A stretch of 37,743 bases of DNA. Source: an uncultured Bacilli bacterium (lineage in GTDB: Bacteria; Bacillota_I; Bacilli_A; RF39; UBA660). A program made the position numbers and the translations under genes. Numbering within the stretch: position 1 is the stretch's first letter; every line of letters starts with the position of its first letter. The stretch spans positions 1-37,743 of the forward strand of contig CANROY010000005.1 of NCBI GenBank assembly GCA_947632355.1, read 5' to 3'. Positions 1 to 8,184 of this stretch are shown here, in pieces. Under the pieces are notes generated by a model. That model was given only the letters and a program-made list of their open reading frames with translations, was not told the DNA's origin and made no database searches.

Positions 1-26
1 AAATTAAAAACCTCAGAAACCCTTAT

Positions 27-58
27 AAAACAAAAAGCGTTCCCTCTCTCGAGGGAAC
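27..58 (-). terminator. Intrinsic terminator of sRNA1
   Basis: GTTCCCTC/GAGGGAAC 8-bp stem with TCTC/GAGA loop, followed on the minus strand by GCTTTTTGTTTT. Confidence 0.8.
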
Positions 59-140
59 TTCAGGGGGTTTTGGTTGATACATTCTCACATTTATAAATCG
101 TAAGAATGTTTGAAAGGTTAGCATGATATTGTATCATGCT
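27..140 (-). ncRNA. Candidate ~110-nt small RNA with C-rich unpaired linker (sRNA1)
   Basis: Minus strand: TTGACA (170-175) - 17 nt - TATTAT (147-152). Predicted start is at ~140, at the base of the perfect hairpin AGCATGATA-CAA-TATCATGCT (120-140). A second hairpin ACATTCTTAC/GTGAGAATGT (79-109) has a U-G pair that is valid only on the minus strand. Then the unpaired linker ATCAACCAAAACCCCCTGAA (59-78) and terminator GTTCCCTC-GAGA-GAGGGAAC + GCTTTTTGTTTT. No ORF. Confidence 0.75.
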
Positions 141-146
141 ATTTAA

Positions 147-175
147 ATAATATAATGAATTTTTCTCTTTGTCAA
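147..175 (-). promoter_or_regulatory. Sigma-A-type promoter for sRNA1
   Basis: TTGACA-N17-TATTAT on the minus strand, in the gap downstream of the DUF975 gene. Confidence 0.75.
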
Positions 176-218
176 ACAATTTCGTTTTATCCGACAAAAA
201 AAGTGTTAATTTGTCATT

Positions 219-848
219 TTATTCATTCTCTTTTTTCTTTTTTAATTCATCATAATAAAGTGTTTCTGCAATACTTATATAAGGAATAGTATATATAAAT
301 CCAATTCCTAATGTAAGAACAGAAAGGAATCCCCAACCAATAAAACTTAAAATAAATACAAAATAATCCATCTTATAACCATCCATTAGTTTTTTACTTT
401 CACTTAAATACTCCATTGGGCTTTTGCTTTCCCCTTCGGTGTGTAGATCTGCATATAAATAGAAAACCATAGAATATCCAATCGCTGCAATAATACCAGG
501 AATCACTAATAGTAAACTCCATAGCATAATAATGATTCCCATGATAAGCGTAATGGCTGCAATCGGTAAAACATTTTTAACAAATCTAAAAATATCTTCT
601 CTACTATACTCTTCCTTACGTACTAACTTTAAAGTATATAAAGTAAATCCAACACTTAAAGTTGATAAAAAGAAAGATAAAACGAAATTAAGTGCTGCAT
701 ATAGCATACTTTCAGGGTTTGCTACAAGACCTAATACTAAGGAGCATAAAAAGGAAATCGCAAGTATAATTAAATACCCTTTCCAAAATCCTTTAAAGTT
801 TTCTTTTAAAATTGCTTTTGCTTTTTCTTTAATCTCCACTCTATCCAT
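219..848 (-). CDS. DUF975 family integral membrane protein
   Basis: 209-aa ORF with multiple hydrophobic helices; start MDRVEIKEKAKAILKENFKGFWKGYLI is typical of DUF975 proteins. Confidence 0.75.
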   Translation of the reverse strand: MDRVEIKEKAKAILKENFKGFWKGYLIILAISFLCSLVLGLVANPESMLYAALNFVLSFFLSTLSVGFTLYTLKLVRKEEYSREDIFRFVKNVLPIAAITLIMGIIIMLWSLLLVIPGIIAAIGYSMVFYLYADLHTEGESKSPMEYLSESKKLMDGYKMDYFVFILSFIGWGFLSVLTLGIGFIYTIPYISIAETLYYDELKKKKENE

Positions 849-891
849 ACAATATACCTCCTCTAAAACTATTATATTTTAAAACAAAAAA

Positions 892-2886
892 TTAATCAAT
901 ATGACTTACACTTTTTAAAATCGTTTGGTATTTTTCTTCTAAATTGGTTGTGCTCTTTAAAAAAATTTTACTATCTTCTTTAGCATATAATAGTATTTTA
1001 AAATCGTGCTTTAAATCCGCAATTTTAAAGACCATATCGCCACTTTGTCGTGTACCAAATAAGTCTCCTTCTCGACGCATTAAAAAATCTTGTTCACTAA
1101 TATAGAAGCCATCATTACTTTCCTCTAGTACTTTTAATCGTTCTTTATCATAGTCACTAATTAAAAAGCAAGTGGATTCTAAATCGTTTCTTCCAACACG
1201 TCCTCTTAATTGGTGAAGAGTAGCAAGTCCAAACATTTCAGCGTTAAAAATAACAATGGTAGTAGCATTTTTAACATCAACACCAACTTCAATTACCGTA
1301 GTAGCAATGAGTATCTTTGTTTCTCCCGATTGAAAACGATCCATGATTTCTTCTTTTTCTTTAGATTTTATTTTTCCGTGTAGAACTTCAATCTTTACTT
1401 TATGTTGAAAAGCCGTATCAAAACTTTCTTTTAGATTATTCACATCGTGTAAGTTTCGTTCTTCTTGCTCTAATATAGAAGGAGCAACCACATAGATTTG
1501 ATGTCCCATTTTTATTTCTTTTAAAATATGTTCTAACACACCTTTTAATTCACTTTCTTTTTTAACATACGTTTTAATTTCTTTACGACCACTTGGTTTT
1601 GTTTTAATTAAGGATGTGTCCATGTCTTGATAAATGGTTAAAGCATACGTTCTTGGAATTGGAGTTGCACTCATATAAATGGTATCGGGAAGTATTCCTT
1701 TATTTTGTAAATTTCCTCGTTGATTGACACCAAAACGATGTTGTTCGTCGGTGATAACTAACCCTAAGTTTTTAAACGCAACCTCTTCACTAATTAAAGC
1801 ATGAGTTCCAATTAGAATATCGATTTCTCCATTTCTTAGTTTTTCTAAAATTTCCTTGTGTTCTTTTTTCTTTAGACTCCCTGTTAATAAGGATACACGT
1901 ATGCCAAAATCTTTTACTAAATTGTTAATTGTTTCATAATGTTGTTTGGCTAAAATCTCTGTTGGAGCCATCAAAGCACTTTGATACCCACTAAAGGTAT
2001 TGGCAACCATCGTAATCGTTGCTACAATGGTTTTTCCACTTCCCACGTCTCCTTCTATTAAACGATTCATTCTTTTTTCACTTTTTAAATCTTTTAAACA
2101 ATCTTGAACAGCAGTGGCTTGATCAGGCGTAAGTTCAAATGGAAGAGAGGATAAGAACTGTTCTAGTTTTTCTTCCTCATAGTTTTTTGCAACACCTTTT
2201 ATTTTTTCATTTCGATTCTTTAGATAATTAATTTTTAACATAAAAATAAAGAATTCTTCATAGATACTTCTTAACCTTGCTTGTTTTAATGTGTTTTTAG
2301 AATGTGGTTGATGCATTTCCAATATAGAAGTTCTTTTATCTAGAAAATGATATTTTTCTTGTAAAAAAGTAGGAATGTAATCACAAACTGTTTCTTTTAA
2401 GGGAAGAGCATTCATAATAAATTGATGTAGTTGCGTATTTTTAAGACCTTTGATTGTATGATATACCGCTTCTATTTTCGTTTCAGTTAGCCAATTTAAT
2501 TTAATTTCAACTGCTACAAAAGTATTTTTCTTTTTATCGTATTTTCCTACTAAACAAACTTCTTTACCAATATCTAAATTCTTATATAAAAACGTACGAT
2601 TGAATAAAACAACATTAATTAATAAATTATTAGCTAAAGCTTTAAAGGATAAACGTTTAAAATTACGTCTGATATAAAAGATTCTCGGTGTTGATTCTAT
2701 TGTAGCATTAATAACAATAGTTTCTTGTTCATCAACATTTTCATTTAATGCAAGAGGGTTATAGACATTATAACGATAAGGATAATAAGTAATTAAATCT
2801 TCTACCGTAAAAATATTAAGTTTATTTAAACGCTCAATTGATTTTGTACCAATTCCTTTAATATCTTGCAATTCCATTTTGATCAC
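892..2886 (-). CDS. recG: ATP-dependent DNA helicase RecG
   Basis: Full-length ORF with OB/wedge region, Walker A (LIEGDVGSGKTIVA), DEQHRFGVNQR, SATPIPRT and QLRGRVGR motifs. Confidence 0.97.
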   Translation of the reverse strand: MIKMELQDIKGIGTKSIERLNKLNIFTVEDLITYYPYRYNVYNPLALNENVDEQETIVINATIESTPRIFYIRRNFKRLSFKALANNLLINVVLFNRTFLYKNLDIGKEVCLVGKYDKKKNTFVAVEIKLNWLTETKIEAVYHTIKGLKNTQLHQFIMNALPLKETVCDYIPTFLQEKYHFLDKRTSILEMHQPHSKNTLKQARLRSIYEEFFIFMLKINYLKNRNEKIKGVAKNYEEEKLEQFLSSLPFELTPDQATAVQDCLKDLKSEKRMNRLIEGDVGSGKTIVATITMVANTFSGYQSALMAPTEILAKQHYETINNLVKDFGIRVSLLTGSLKKKEHKEILEKLRNGEIDILIGTHALISEEVAFKNLGLVITDEQHRFGVNQRGNLQNKGILPDTIYMSATPIPRTYALTIYQDMDTSLIKTKPSGRKEIKTYVKKESELKGVLEHILKEIKMGHQIYVVAPSILEQEERNLHDVNNLKESFDTAFQHKVKIEVLHGKIKSKEKEEIMDRFQSGETKILIATTVIEVGVDVKNATTIVIFNAEMFGLATLHQLRGRVGRNDLESTCFLISDYDKERLKVLEESNDGFYISEQDFLMRREGDLFGTRQSGDMVFKIADLKHDFKILLYAKEDSKIFLKSTTNLEEKYQTILKSVSHID

Positions 2887-2904
2887 CTAACTCTAGTTAA
2901 TTTT

Positions 2905-2933
2905 ATTATACTAAAAAAGTGAACAAATGTACA
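2905..2933 (-). promoter_or_regulatory. Putative recG promoter
   Basis: Minus strand TGTACA-N17-TATAAT upstream of recG. Confidence 0.5.
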
Positions 2934-2999
2934 GTTTTCTAAAAATTTTGTCTTTTTTTGACGCAAATTGATAAGTTTCTTCTAGTTTTGTCGAATCGC

Positions 3000-3027
3000 T
3001 TGCAAATGGAAAGAATCCCATTATAAT
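3000..3027 (+). promoter_or_regulatory. Promoter for candidate sRNA2
   Basis: TTGCAA (3000-3005) - 16 nt - TATAAT (3022-3027), plus strand. Confidence 0.65.
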
Positions 3028-3032
3028 AGAGA

Positions 3033-3224
3033 CTCGTGTTGTTGGAAAAGGAATAGATTTCCTACAAACAAATATATTTCACAGGGGGTTTTTGGTTGAA
3101 ATATATTCCCGTTTTAAAATTTTTTCCTTGGTGAATCTATTCCTCCAATAGCACATTCTATTTCTATTTCATAATAATCTTTTTTCTATTTTAAAAGAAA
3201 TGCAAAAAAAATTGCATTTTTTTT
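3033..3224 (+). ncRNA. Candidate ~190-nt structured RNA with G-rich apical loop (sRNA2)
   Basis: Nested stems 3036-3045/3145-3154 (GUGUUGUUGG/CCAAUAGCAC, two G-U pairs valid only on plus), 3050-3059/3134-3143 (GGAATAGATT/AATCTATTCC, perfect) and 3071-3081/3097-3107 (AATATATTTCA/TGAAATATATT, perfect) enclosing loop CAGGGGGUUUUUGGU. Consensus-like promoter upstream and U-tailed hairpin at 3198-3224. No ORF. Confidence 0.7.
3198..3224 (+). terminator. Intrinsic terminator of sRNA2
   Basis: AAATGCAA-AAAAAA-TTGCATTT followed by TTTTT. Confidence 0.55.
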
Positions 3225-3234
3225 AAAAAAAGTG

Positions 3235-3263
3235 TTGACAAATTTCTAACTTTCGATTAGGAT
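3235..3263 (+). promoter_or_regulatory. Promoter for candidate sRNA3
   Basis: TTGACA (3235-3240) - 17 nt - TAGGAT (3258-3263). Confidence 0.6.
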
Positions 3264-3269
3264 ATAAAT

Positions 3270-3411
3270 CACCAATTCACTAAGAAGCGAATTGGTGCTA
3301 GTATCACACTAGTCAACCCCTTTTTATTCTTTTAGGATGGCAGTCTTCAGGGGGCTGTCATCCAATGTGGGAACTTTAAAAGCATTCGTTATTCGACGAA
3401 TGCTTTTTCTT
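3270..3411 (+). ncRNA. Candidate ~140-nt small RNA with G-rich loop (sRNA3)
   Basis: Perfect hairpin CACCAATTC/GAATTGGTG (3270-3297), CTAGT/ACTAG (3298-3312), linker TCAACCCCTTTTT, hairpin GGATGGCAG/CTGTCATCC (3335-3363; G-U pair valid only on plus) with loop UCUUCAGGGGG, then terminator. No ORF. Confidence 0.68.
3381..3409 (+). terminator. Intrinsic terminator of sRNA3, overlapping the 3' end of the PFOR gene
   Basis: AGCATTCGT-TATTCG-ACGAATGCT followed by TTTTCTTT on plus; may also act on the minus-strand PFOR transcript. Confidence 0.7.
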
Positions 3412-6400
3412 TGTATTCTTGATATCTTTTCATAGCGTTTTGTTTATTGATTTCTAATAGTTCTCTTGCTATTTCTGGACTTTTTATTTTTAAAGCACTA
3501 TATCTTGTTTCATTTTCTAAGAAAGATTCATACTTGGTAAAATCAGGTTCTTTAGAATCTAAGTAGAGTTTTTCTTCTTCTGGATGATAACGCATTAAAA
3601 GTTGGTAGCCGACTTCTACGGCAAGAGATTGTTCTTTCGTTGTACAAGAAAGTCCACCTTTAATTCCATGCTCAACACAAGGACAATATGCAATGACAAT
3701 AGCAGGTCCAACGTGTACTTCAGCTTCCTTTAAGACTTTAATCGTGTGCATAAAATCAGCACCTAAAGAAATACTTGCTACATAACAATTTGGATAGCAC
3801 ATCGCCATTTTGAATAAATCTTTCTTGGCTGTTTTCTTACCAAAGTCTGCAAATTCAGCAACTTGCCCTACTTTGGAAGACTTAGACATTTGCCCTCCGG
3901 TATTCGAATACACTTCTGTATCTAATACGAGTATCTTTATATTTTCATTACTAGATAAGACATGATCAATGCCACCAAAGCCAATATCATAAGCCCAACC
4001 ATCTCCACCAATCGCCCAGACACTGCGACTTGGAACATAATCTAATAAATCTCTTAAATCCTTAGGAATTTCTAAAGAGTCTAATTCCTTTTTTAATGGA
4101 TACGTAATGCTAAAATCTTCTGGGTTCTCTAGCCATGTTTGGAACTTTTCTTTCGTCTCTTCCTTTACCGCCGGTAAAGAAGAAGTCATAATTTGTTTAA
4201 TTTGATTTCGTTTTTGTTTATAAGATAAAACCATACCTAAGGCAAACTCGGCATTATCTTCAAATAAGGAATTAGCCCACGAAACACTATAAGGCGTACT
4301 TGGCATACTACCACCATAGATACTTGAACAACCAGTGGCATTTGCTATCACCAATTTTTTACCGACTAATTGTGTTAGAAGACGAATATAAGAAGTTTCT
4401 CCGCAACCTGCACAAGCCCCACTAAATTCAAAATAAGGTCGAACAAAACTCAAATCTTTAACCGTATCTTTTTTGCCGCAATTCGGATTTTCGTAATGAT
4501 TAAAATAGTAATCACTTATTTTTTGTTTTTCTTCCTCATACGTACCAAACGTTAAGGCTTTCTCTCCTTTTAATCCCGGACAAATATCAATACATAAACC
4601 ACAACTCGTACAATCTGCTTCACTAATACTGACAAGATAATTGTATTCGGGATTTCCAAGCATTGGTTTACCTATTGTTTCTTTCGTTTTAAAGGAACGA
4701 ATAACAGCGTGAGGACAAACAAAACTACAACGACCACATTCAATACAATTTTCAGGAATCCACTTGACCACTTTATCGGCAATACGACGTTTTTCCAACT
4801 TAGACGTACCACCTTTAAAAGTACCATCAGCAATTTCTAAAACTTCACTTACAGGGACATCATACCCATAACGATTCTTGACTTTTTCAAATAAAGTTTT
4901 GGGTTGTTCTTTTAGGTAACCATCACTTTCTAAATGAATTTCTTCTAATCGTTCTAGAGAGTTTTGAATGGCTTTAACGTTATTTTCAATTACTTCACGC
5001 CCCTTATTTTTAAATGTTTCTTCAATCGTTTCTGTAACAAGTTCTAAAGCATTTGGAATACCAAGTAAATTTAAAATAATCACTTCCATAATCTTATTGA
5101 TTTTTCCTTTAATATGATTTTCTTCTGCAATAATACTTGCATTGATGCATAAAACTTTGATGTTTTTATTCTTAATAATTTCTTTATCTTCTTTGCTTAT
5201 TTTTTCTTTTAATAAGTTTGTATCGGTGGTATTAATTAGAAGGGTACCATTTTCTTCAATGGTATCTAACATACTATATTTTTTAAAGTATTCATCTTTC
5301 GTAACGACAATCAGTTTTGGATTTTGAACATAAAAGGGAGCGTACACATTTTCTTCTTTAATACGAAGATTACTAACGGTTACTCCACCACTCTTTTTAG
5401 AGTCATATTCGAAATATCCATCGCCATACTTATCTAGTTTAGTTAAAGCAAGGTTTAAAATATCTTTACTAGCACTGACCATTCCATCACTACCAAAGCC
5501 ATAGATTTTCATTTCTTGGGCTTTTAATTTTAATGAATACTCTACTTTTTCTAAACTTAAATGCGTTACGTCATCAAGAATACCAATCGTAAAGTTGTCT
5601 TTTATGTTCCCTTCTAACATTTTATAAACACTGTAAATATCACTTGGAGTTGTATTTTTACTTGATAGACCAAAACGTCCTCCCACAATTTGGATATCTT
5701 TATCCTTTAACGCAGAAAGAACATCCAAGTAAAGGGGTTCTCCCATACTTCCTGCTTCTTTGGTACGGTCTAGAACAGCGATTCTTTTGACGGTAGAAGG
5801 AAGTACGTTTTCTAAATACTCTTTACTAAACGGACGATACAAATGGACTTCAACAACACCAATTTTAGCACCTTTTTTTACCTCTTCTTCTACAACTAAT
5901 TTTATGGTATCTACAACACTGCCCATGGCAACAATTACATTTTCTGCATCCTTCGCTCCATAGTAGTTAAATGGCAAAATATTCGTTTTACAAATGGTAT
6001 TAACTTGTTCCATATAGTGGGCAACAATTTTTGGCATTTCCTTATAGTAGGTATTTCTTGCTTCCACGGTTTGAAAGTAAATGTCTTCATTGTATGCAAG
6101 ACCTTTTTGGATTGGATGATCCACATTTAACATACGTTTTTTAAATTCATTTATTTTTTCATAATCAATGAGTTTTAAAAATTGGGTGTCATCAATTTCT
6201 TCAACGGAATGAAGTTCATGACTAGTTCGAAAGCCATCAAAGAAATGTAAAAATGGTAGAGAGCCTTTAATACTAGAAAGATGGGCAACACAAGCATTGG
6301 CACGAACATCTTCTATATTAGTAGAAGCAAGAAGGCAAAAACCAGTTTCACGAGTTGCATAAATATCGCTATGGTCTCCAAAAATGGATAATCCGTGTGT

Positions 6401-6742
6401 TGCAATGGTACGACTCGCAACATGCATGACACCAGGAAGCATTTCCCCTGCCATTTTGTACATATTGGGTATCATTAATAAAAGACCTTGGCTAGCCGTA
6501 AAAGTTGTTGCAAGAGAACCGGTAAGAAGTGCCCCATGCATAGCCCCTGCAGCCCCCGCTTCACTTTGCATTTCAATTAACTCAACAGAACGATTAAATA
6601 AATTTTTCTTATCTGTATGATTTAGATAATCAATATTAGAAGCCATCGGACTAGATGGGGTTATAGGATAAATACTTGCAACTTCACTAAACAAATACGC
6701 TATACTAGAACACATCTTATTGGCATCCATTACTTTTTTCAT
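3389..6742 (-). CDS. nifJ: Pyruvate:ferredoxin (flavodoxin) oxidoreductase
   Basis: 1117-aa ORF. YPITPSSPMA near the N-terminus; two 4Fe-4S clusters (CIECGRCSFVCPHAVI, CTSCGLCIDICPG); TPP-binding region (SGACAGCGETSYIRLLTQ, GGDGWAYDIGFGGIDHVL). Confidence 0.96.
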   Translation of the reverse strand: MKKVMDANKMCSSIAYLFSEVASIYPITPSSPMASNIDYLNHTDKKNLFNRSVELIEMQSEAGAAGAMHGALLTGSLATTFTASQGLLLMIPNMYKMAGEMLPGVMHVASRTIATHGLSIFGDHSDIYATRETGFCLLASTNIEDVRANACVAHLSSIKGSLPFLHFFDGFRTSHELHSVEEIDDTQFLKLIDYEKINEFKKRMLNVDHPIQKGLAYNEDIYFQTVEARNTYYKEMPKIVAHYMEQVNTICKTNILPFNYYGAKDAENVIVAMGSVVDTIKLVVEEEVKKGAKIGVVEVHLYRPFSKEYLENVLPSTVKRIAVLDRTKEAGSMGEPLYLDVLSALKDKDIQIVGGRFGLSSKNTTPSDIYSVYKMLEGNIKDNFTIGILDDVTHLSLEKVEYSLKLKAQEMKIYGFGSDGMVSASKDILNLALTKLDKYGDGYFEYDSKKSGGVTVSNLRIKEENVYAPFYVQNPKLIVVTKDEYFKKYSMLDTIEENGTLLINTTDTNLLKEKISKEDKEIIKNKNIKVLCINASIIAEENHIKGKINKIMEVIILNLLGIPNALELVTETIEETFKNKGREVIENNVKAIQNSLERLEEIHLESDGYLKEQPKTLFEKVKNRYGYDVPVSEVLEIADGTFKGGTSKLEKRRIADKVVKWIPENCIECGRCSFVCPHAVIRSFKTKETIGKPMLGNPEYNYLVSISEADCTSCGLCIDICPGLKGEKALTFGTYEEEKQKISDYYFNHYENPNCGKKDTVKDLSFVRPYFEFSGACAGCGETSYIRLLTQLVGKKLVIANATGCSSIYGGSMPSTPYSVSWANSLFEDNAEFALGMVLSYKQKRNQIKQIMTSSLPAVKEETKEKFQTWLENPEDFSITYPLKKELDSLEIPKDLRDLLDYVPSRSVWAIGGDGWAYDIGFGGIDHVLSSNENIKILVLDTEVYSNTGGQMSKSSKVGQVAEFADFGKKTAKKDLFKMAMCYPNCYVASISLGADFMHTIKVLKEAEVHVGPAIVIAYCPCVEHGIKGGLSCTTKEQSLAVEVGYQLLMRYHPEEEKLYLDSKEPDFTKYESFLENETRYSALKIKSPEIARELLEINKQNAMKRYQEYKEKAFVE

Positions 6743-6888
6743 TGTATCACTCTCTCTATTGTTTACTCTATTATATCACGTTTTACCATAATAATATGCA
6801 GTAAAGTTTACGTAAAATTCTTTACAATTTATTGAATACGGCTATTTCTTCTATGTATAATAAGAATAGAAGATAGGAGGTTCTTTAT

Positions 6889-7200
6889 ATGTCAAATGAA
6901 GAAATAAAATCAGCACTAAATATGTATCAAAATAAAATTGATTCTTTAGATCCAATCGAAAATGCCGAAGAAATTGCTTTATATCAATCACAAATTGAAA
7001 GTTTAAAGAATGAATTATATAATAAATCTACAGGAGCAATAGATAAAGAACGTCAAGATTTATTTGAACTTATCGCTTTTTATAAAAACGTTCTTAATAA
7101 TCCAAAATTGGATCCTGACAAACGTATTCTTTATATAGGAGAGTTACAAAACTTGCAAACTATGTTAGAAGATAATGAAGCATTGAGTCAAAAAAAATAA
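6889..7200 (+). CDS. Hypothetical 103-aa charged, probably coiled-coil protein
   Basis: ORF with good RBS (ataggaggttctttatATG), upstream TATAAT and a downstream terminator. Confidence 0.65.
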   Translation: MSNEEIKSALNMYQNKIDSLDPIENAEEIALYQSQIESLKNELYNKSTGAIDKERQDLFELIAFYKNVLNNPKLDPDKRILYIGELQNLQTMLEDNEALSQKK

Positions 7201-7226
7201 ATCTGCAAAAAATAAGCAGATTTTTT
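7199..7226 (+). terminator. Intrinsic terminator after the 103-aa ORF (probably bidirectional)
   Basis: AAATCTGC ... GCAGATTT followed by TTT, between convergent genes. Confidence 0.65.
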
Positions 7227-8097
7227 AAATGGGATTTACATGAATAACGGTTAAATAAACCTCTTCTATTTTTTCTTCAATTTCATCTTCTAATGCATCC
7301 GCTATTTTGTGACTTTCAAAAGTCGATAAATTTCCATCCACAAATATTGTAAAAGAAATTTGATACTTATACCCAACCGGAGTCGCATTAAAGTGATTGA
7401 CTTTTTTAATTTCTTTATACGTACGAATAATTTGTAATACTTTTTCTTTTGTTTCATTATCCATCGCTTTATCCATTAGAACATTATAGCTTTCTTTGAA
7501 TATTTCTAAAGCCGTTACAAAAATCCAAATGGAAATGAAAATGCCCACTACCCCATCGATAAAATAAAGGTCATACAAAGACATTAAAGAAGATAGTAAG
7601 GTACAACTGGTAATCACACAATCATTTCGATGGTCTTTCGCATTCGCTTTTAAAAGTAAGTTCTTATATTTTTTTGCATACGTATTGGTAAAGAGATATA
7701 GAATAAATTTAATAAAAATCGTAAGAAGACAAACCACTACCAACCATTTTGAAAACAAGAAATGTTGTTGCTTCAATATAGAAAGTAAAGAAGACTTAAA
7801 TGATGTATAAAAAAGTAAAAACATGGCAAGACTAATAAGCATTGAATAAATATATTCTGCTTTTCCATGTCCTAAGTTGTGATCTTCATCTTGCGGTTTA
7901 CTCGCTATTTTATTTCCAATAAACGTCATAAAGGATGAAAAAACATCACTTAAAGAATTACAAGCATCCGCAAGCATGGCTTGGCTATGGGTAAGTAAGC
8001 CAATACTTCCTTTAATAAGCAGCAAAAAGAAATTGCCTATAATTCCTAAAACACTTGCCGTTTTAATCTTTTGAAAACGTTCTTCCATACATATCAC
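7225..8097 (-). CDS. Cation diffusion facilitator (CDF) family transporter
   Basis: Motifs HSQAMLADACNSLSDVFSSF, HNLGHGKAEYI and KANAKDHRNDCVITS typical of the CDF family. Confidence 0.92.
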   Translation of the reverse strand: MICMEERFQKIKTASVLGIIGNFFLLLIKGSIGLLTHSQAMLADACNSLSDVFSSFMTFIGNKIASKPQDEDHNLGHGKAEYIYSMLISLAMFLLFYTSFKSSLLSILKQQHFLFSKWLVVVCLLTIFIKFILYLFTNTYAKKYKNLLLKANAKDHRNDCVITSCTLLSSLMSLYDLYFIDGVVGIFISIWIFVTALEIFKESYNVLMDKAMDNETKEKVLQIIRTYKEIKKVNHFNATPVGYKYQISFTIFVDGNLSTFESHKIADALEDEIEEKIEEVYLTVIHVNPI

Positions 8098-8184
8098 CTT
8101 TAATGTAATATATTCATTTTAGCATATTTTTCTATTCTTGTTTTAAAAATTTTCATAAATATAAAAAGAGAAAAAACTTTCCCT

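Noticed and set aside
532-882. 116-aa plus-strand ORF opposite the DUF975 gene
   Set aside because: Overlaps a membrane protein gene in antisense; Lys/Ser/Ile-rich translation without recognisable domain.
3033-3411. Riboswitch controlling recG or nifJ
   Set aside because: The structured RNAs are on the plus strand while both flanking genes are on the minus strand, so they cannot be 5' leaders of those genes.
5142-6620. ORFs on both strands within nifJ (5142-5327, 5760-5963, 5935-6126, 6384-6620)
   Set aside because: All lie inside the strongly supported nifJ CDS in other frames; no RBS or family similarity.
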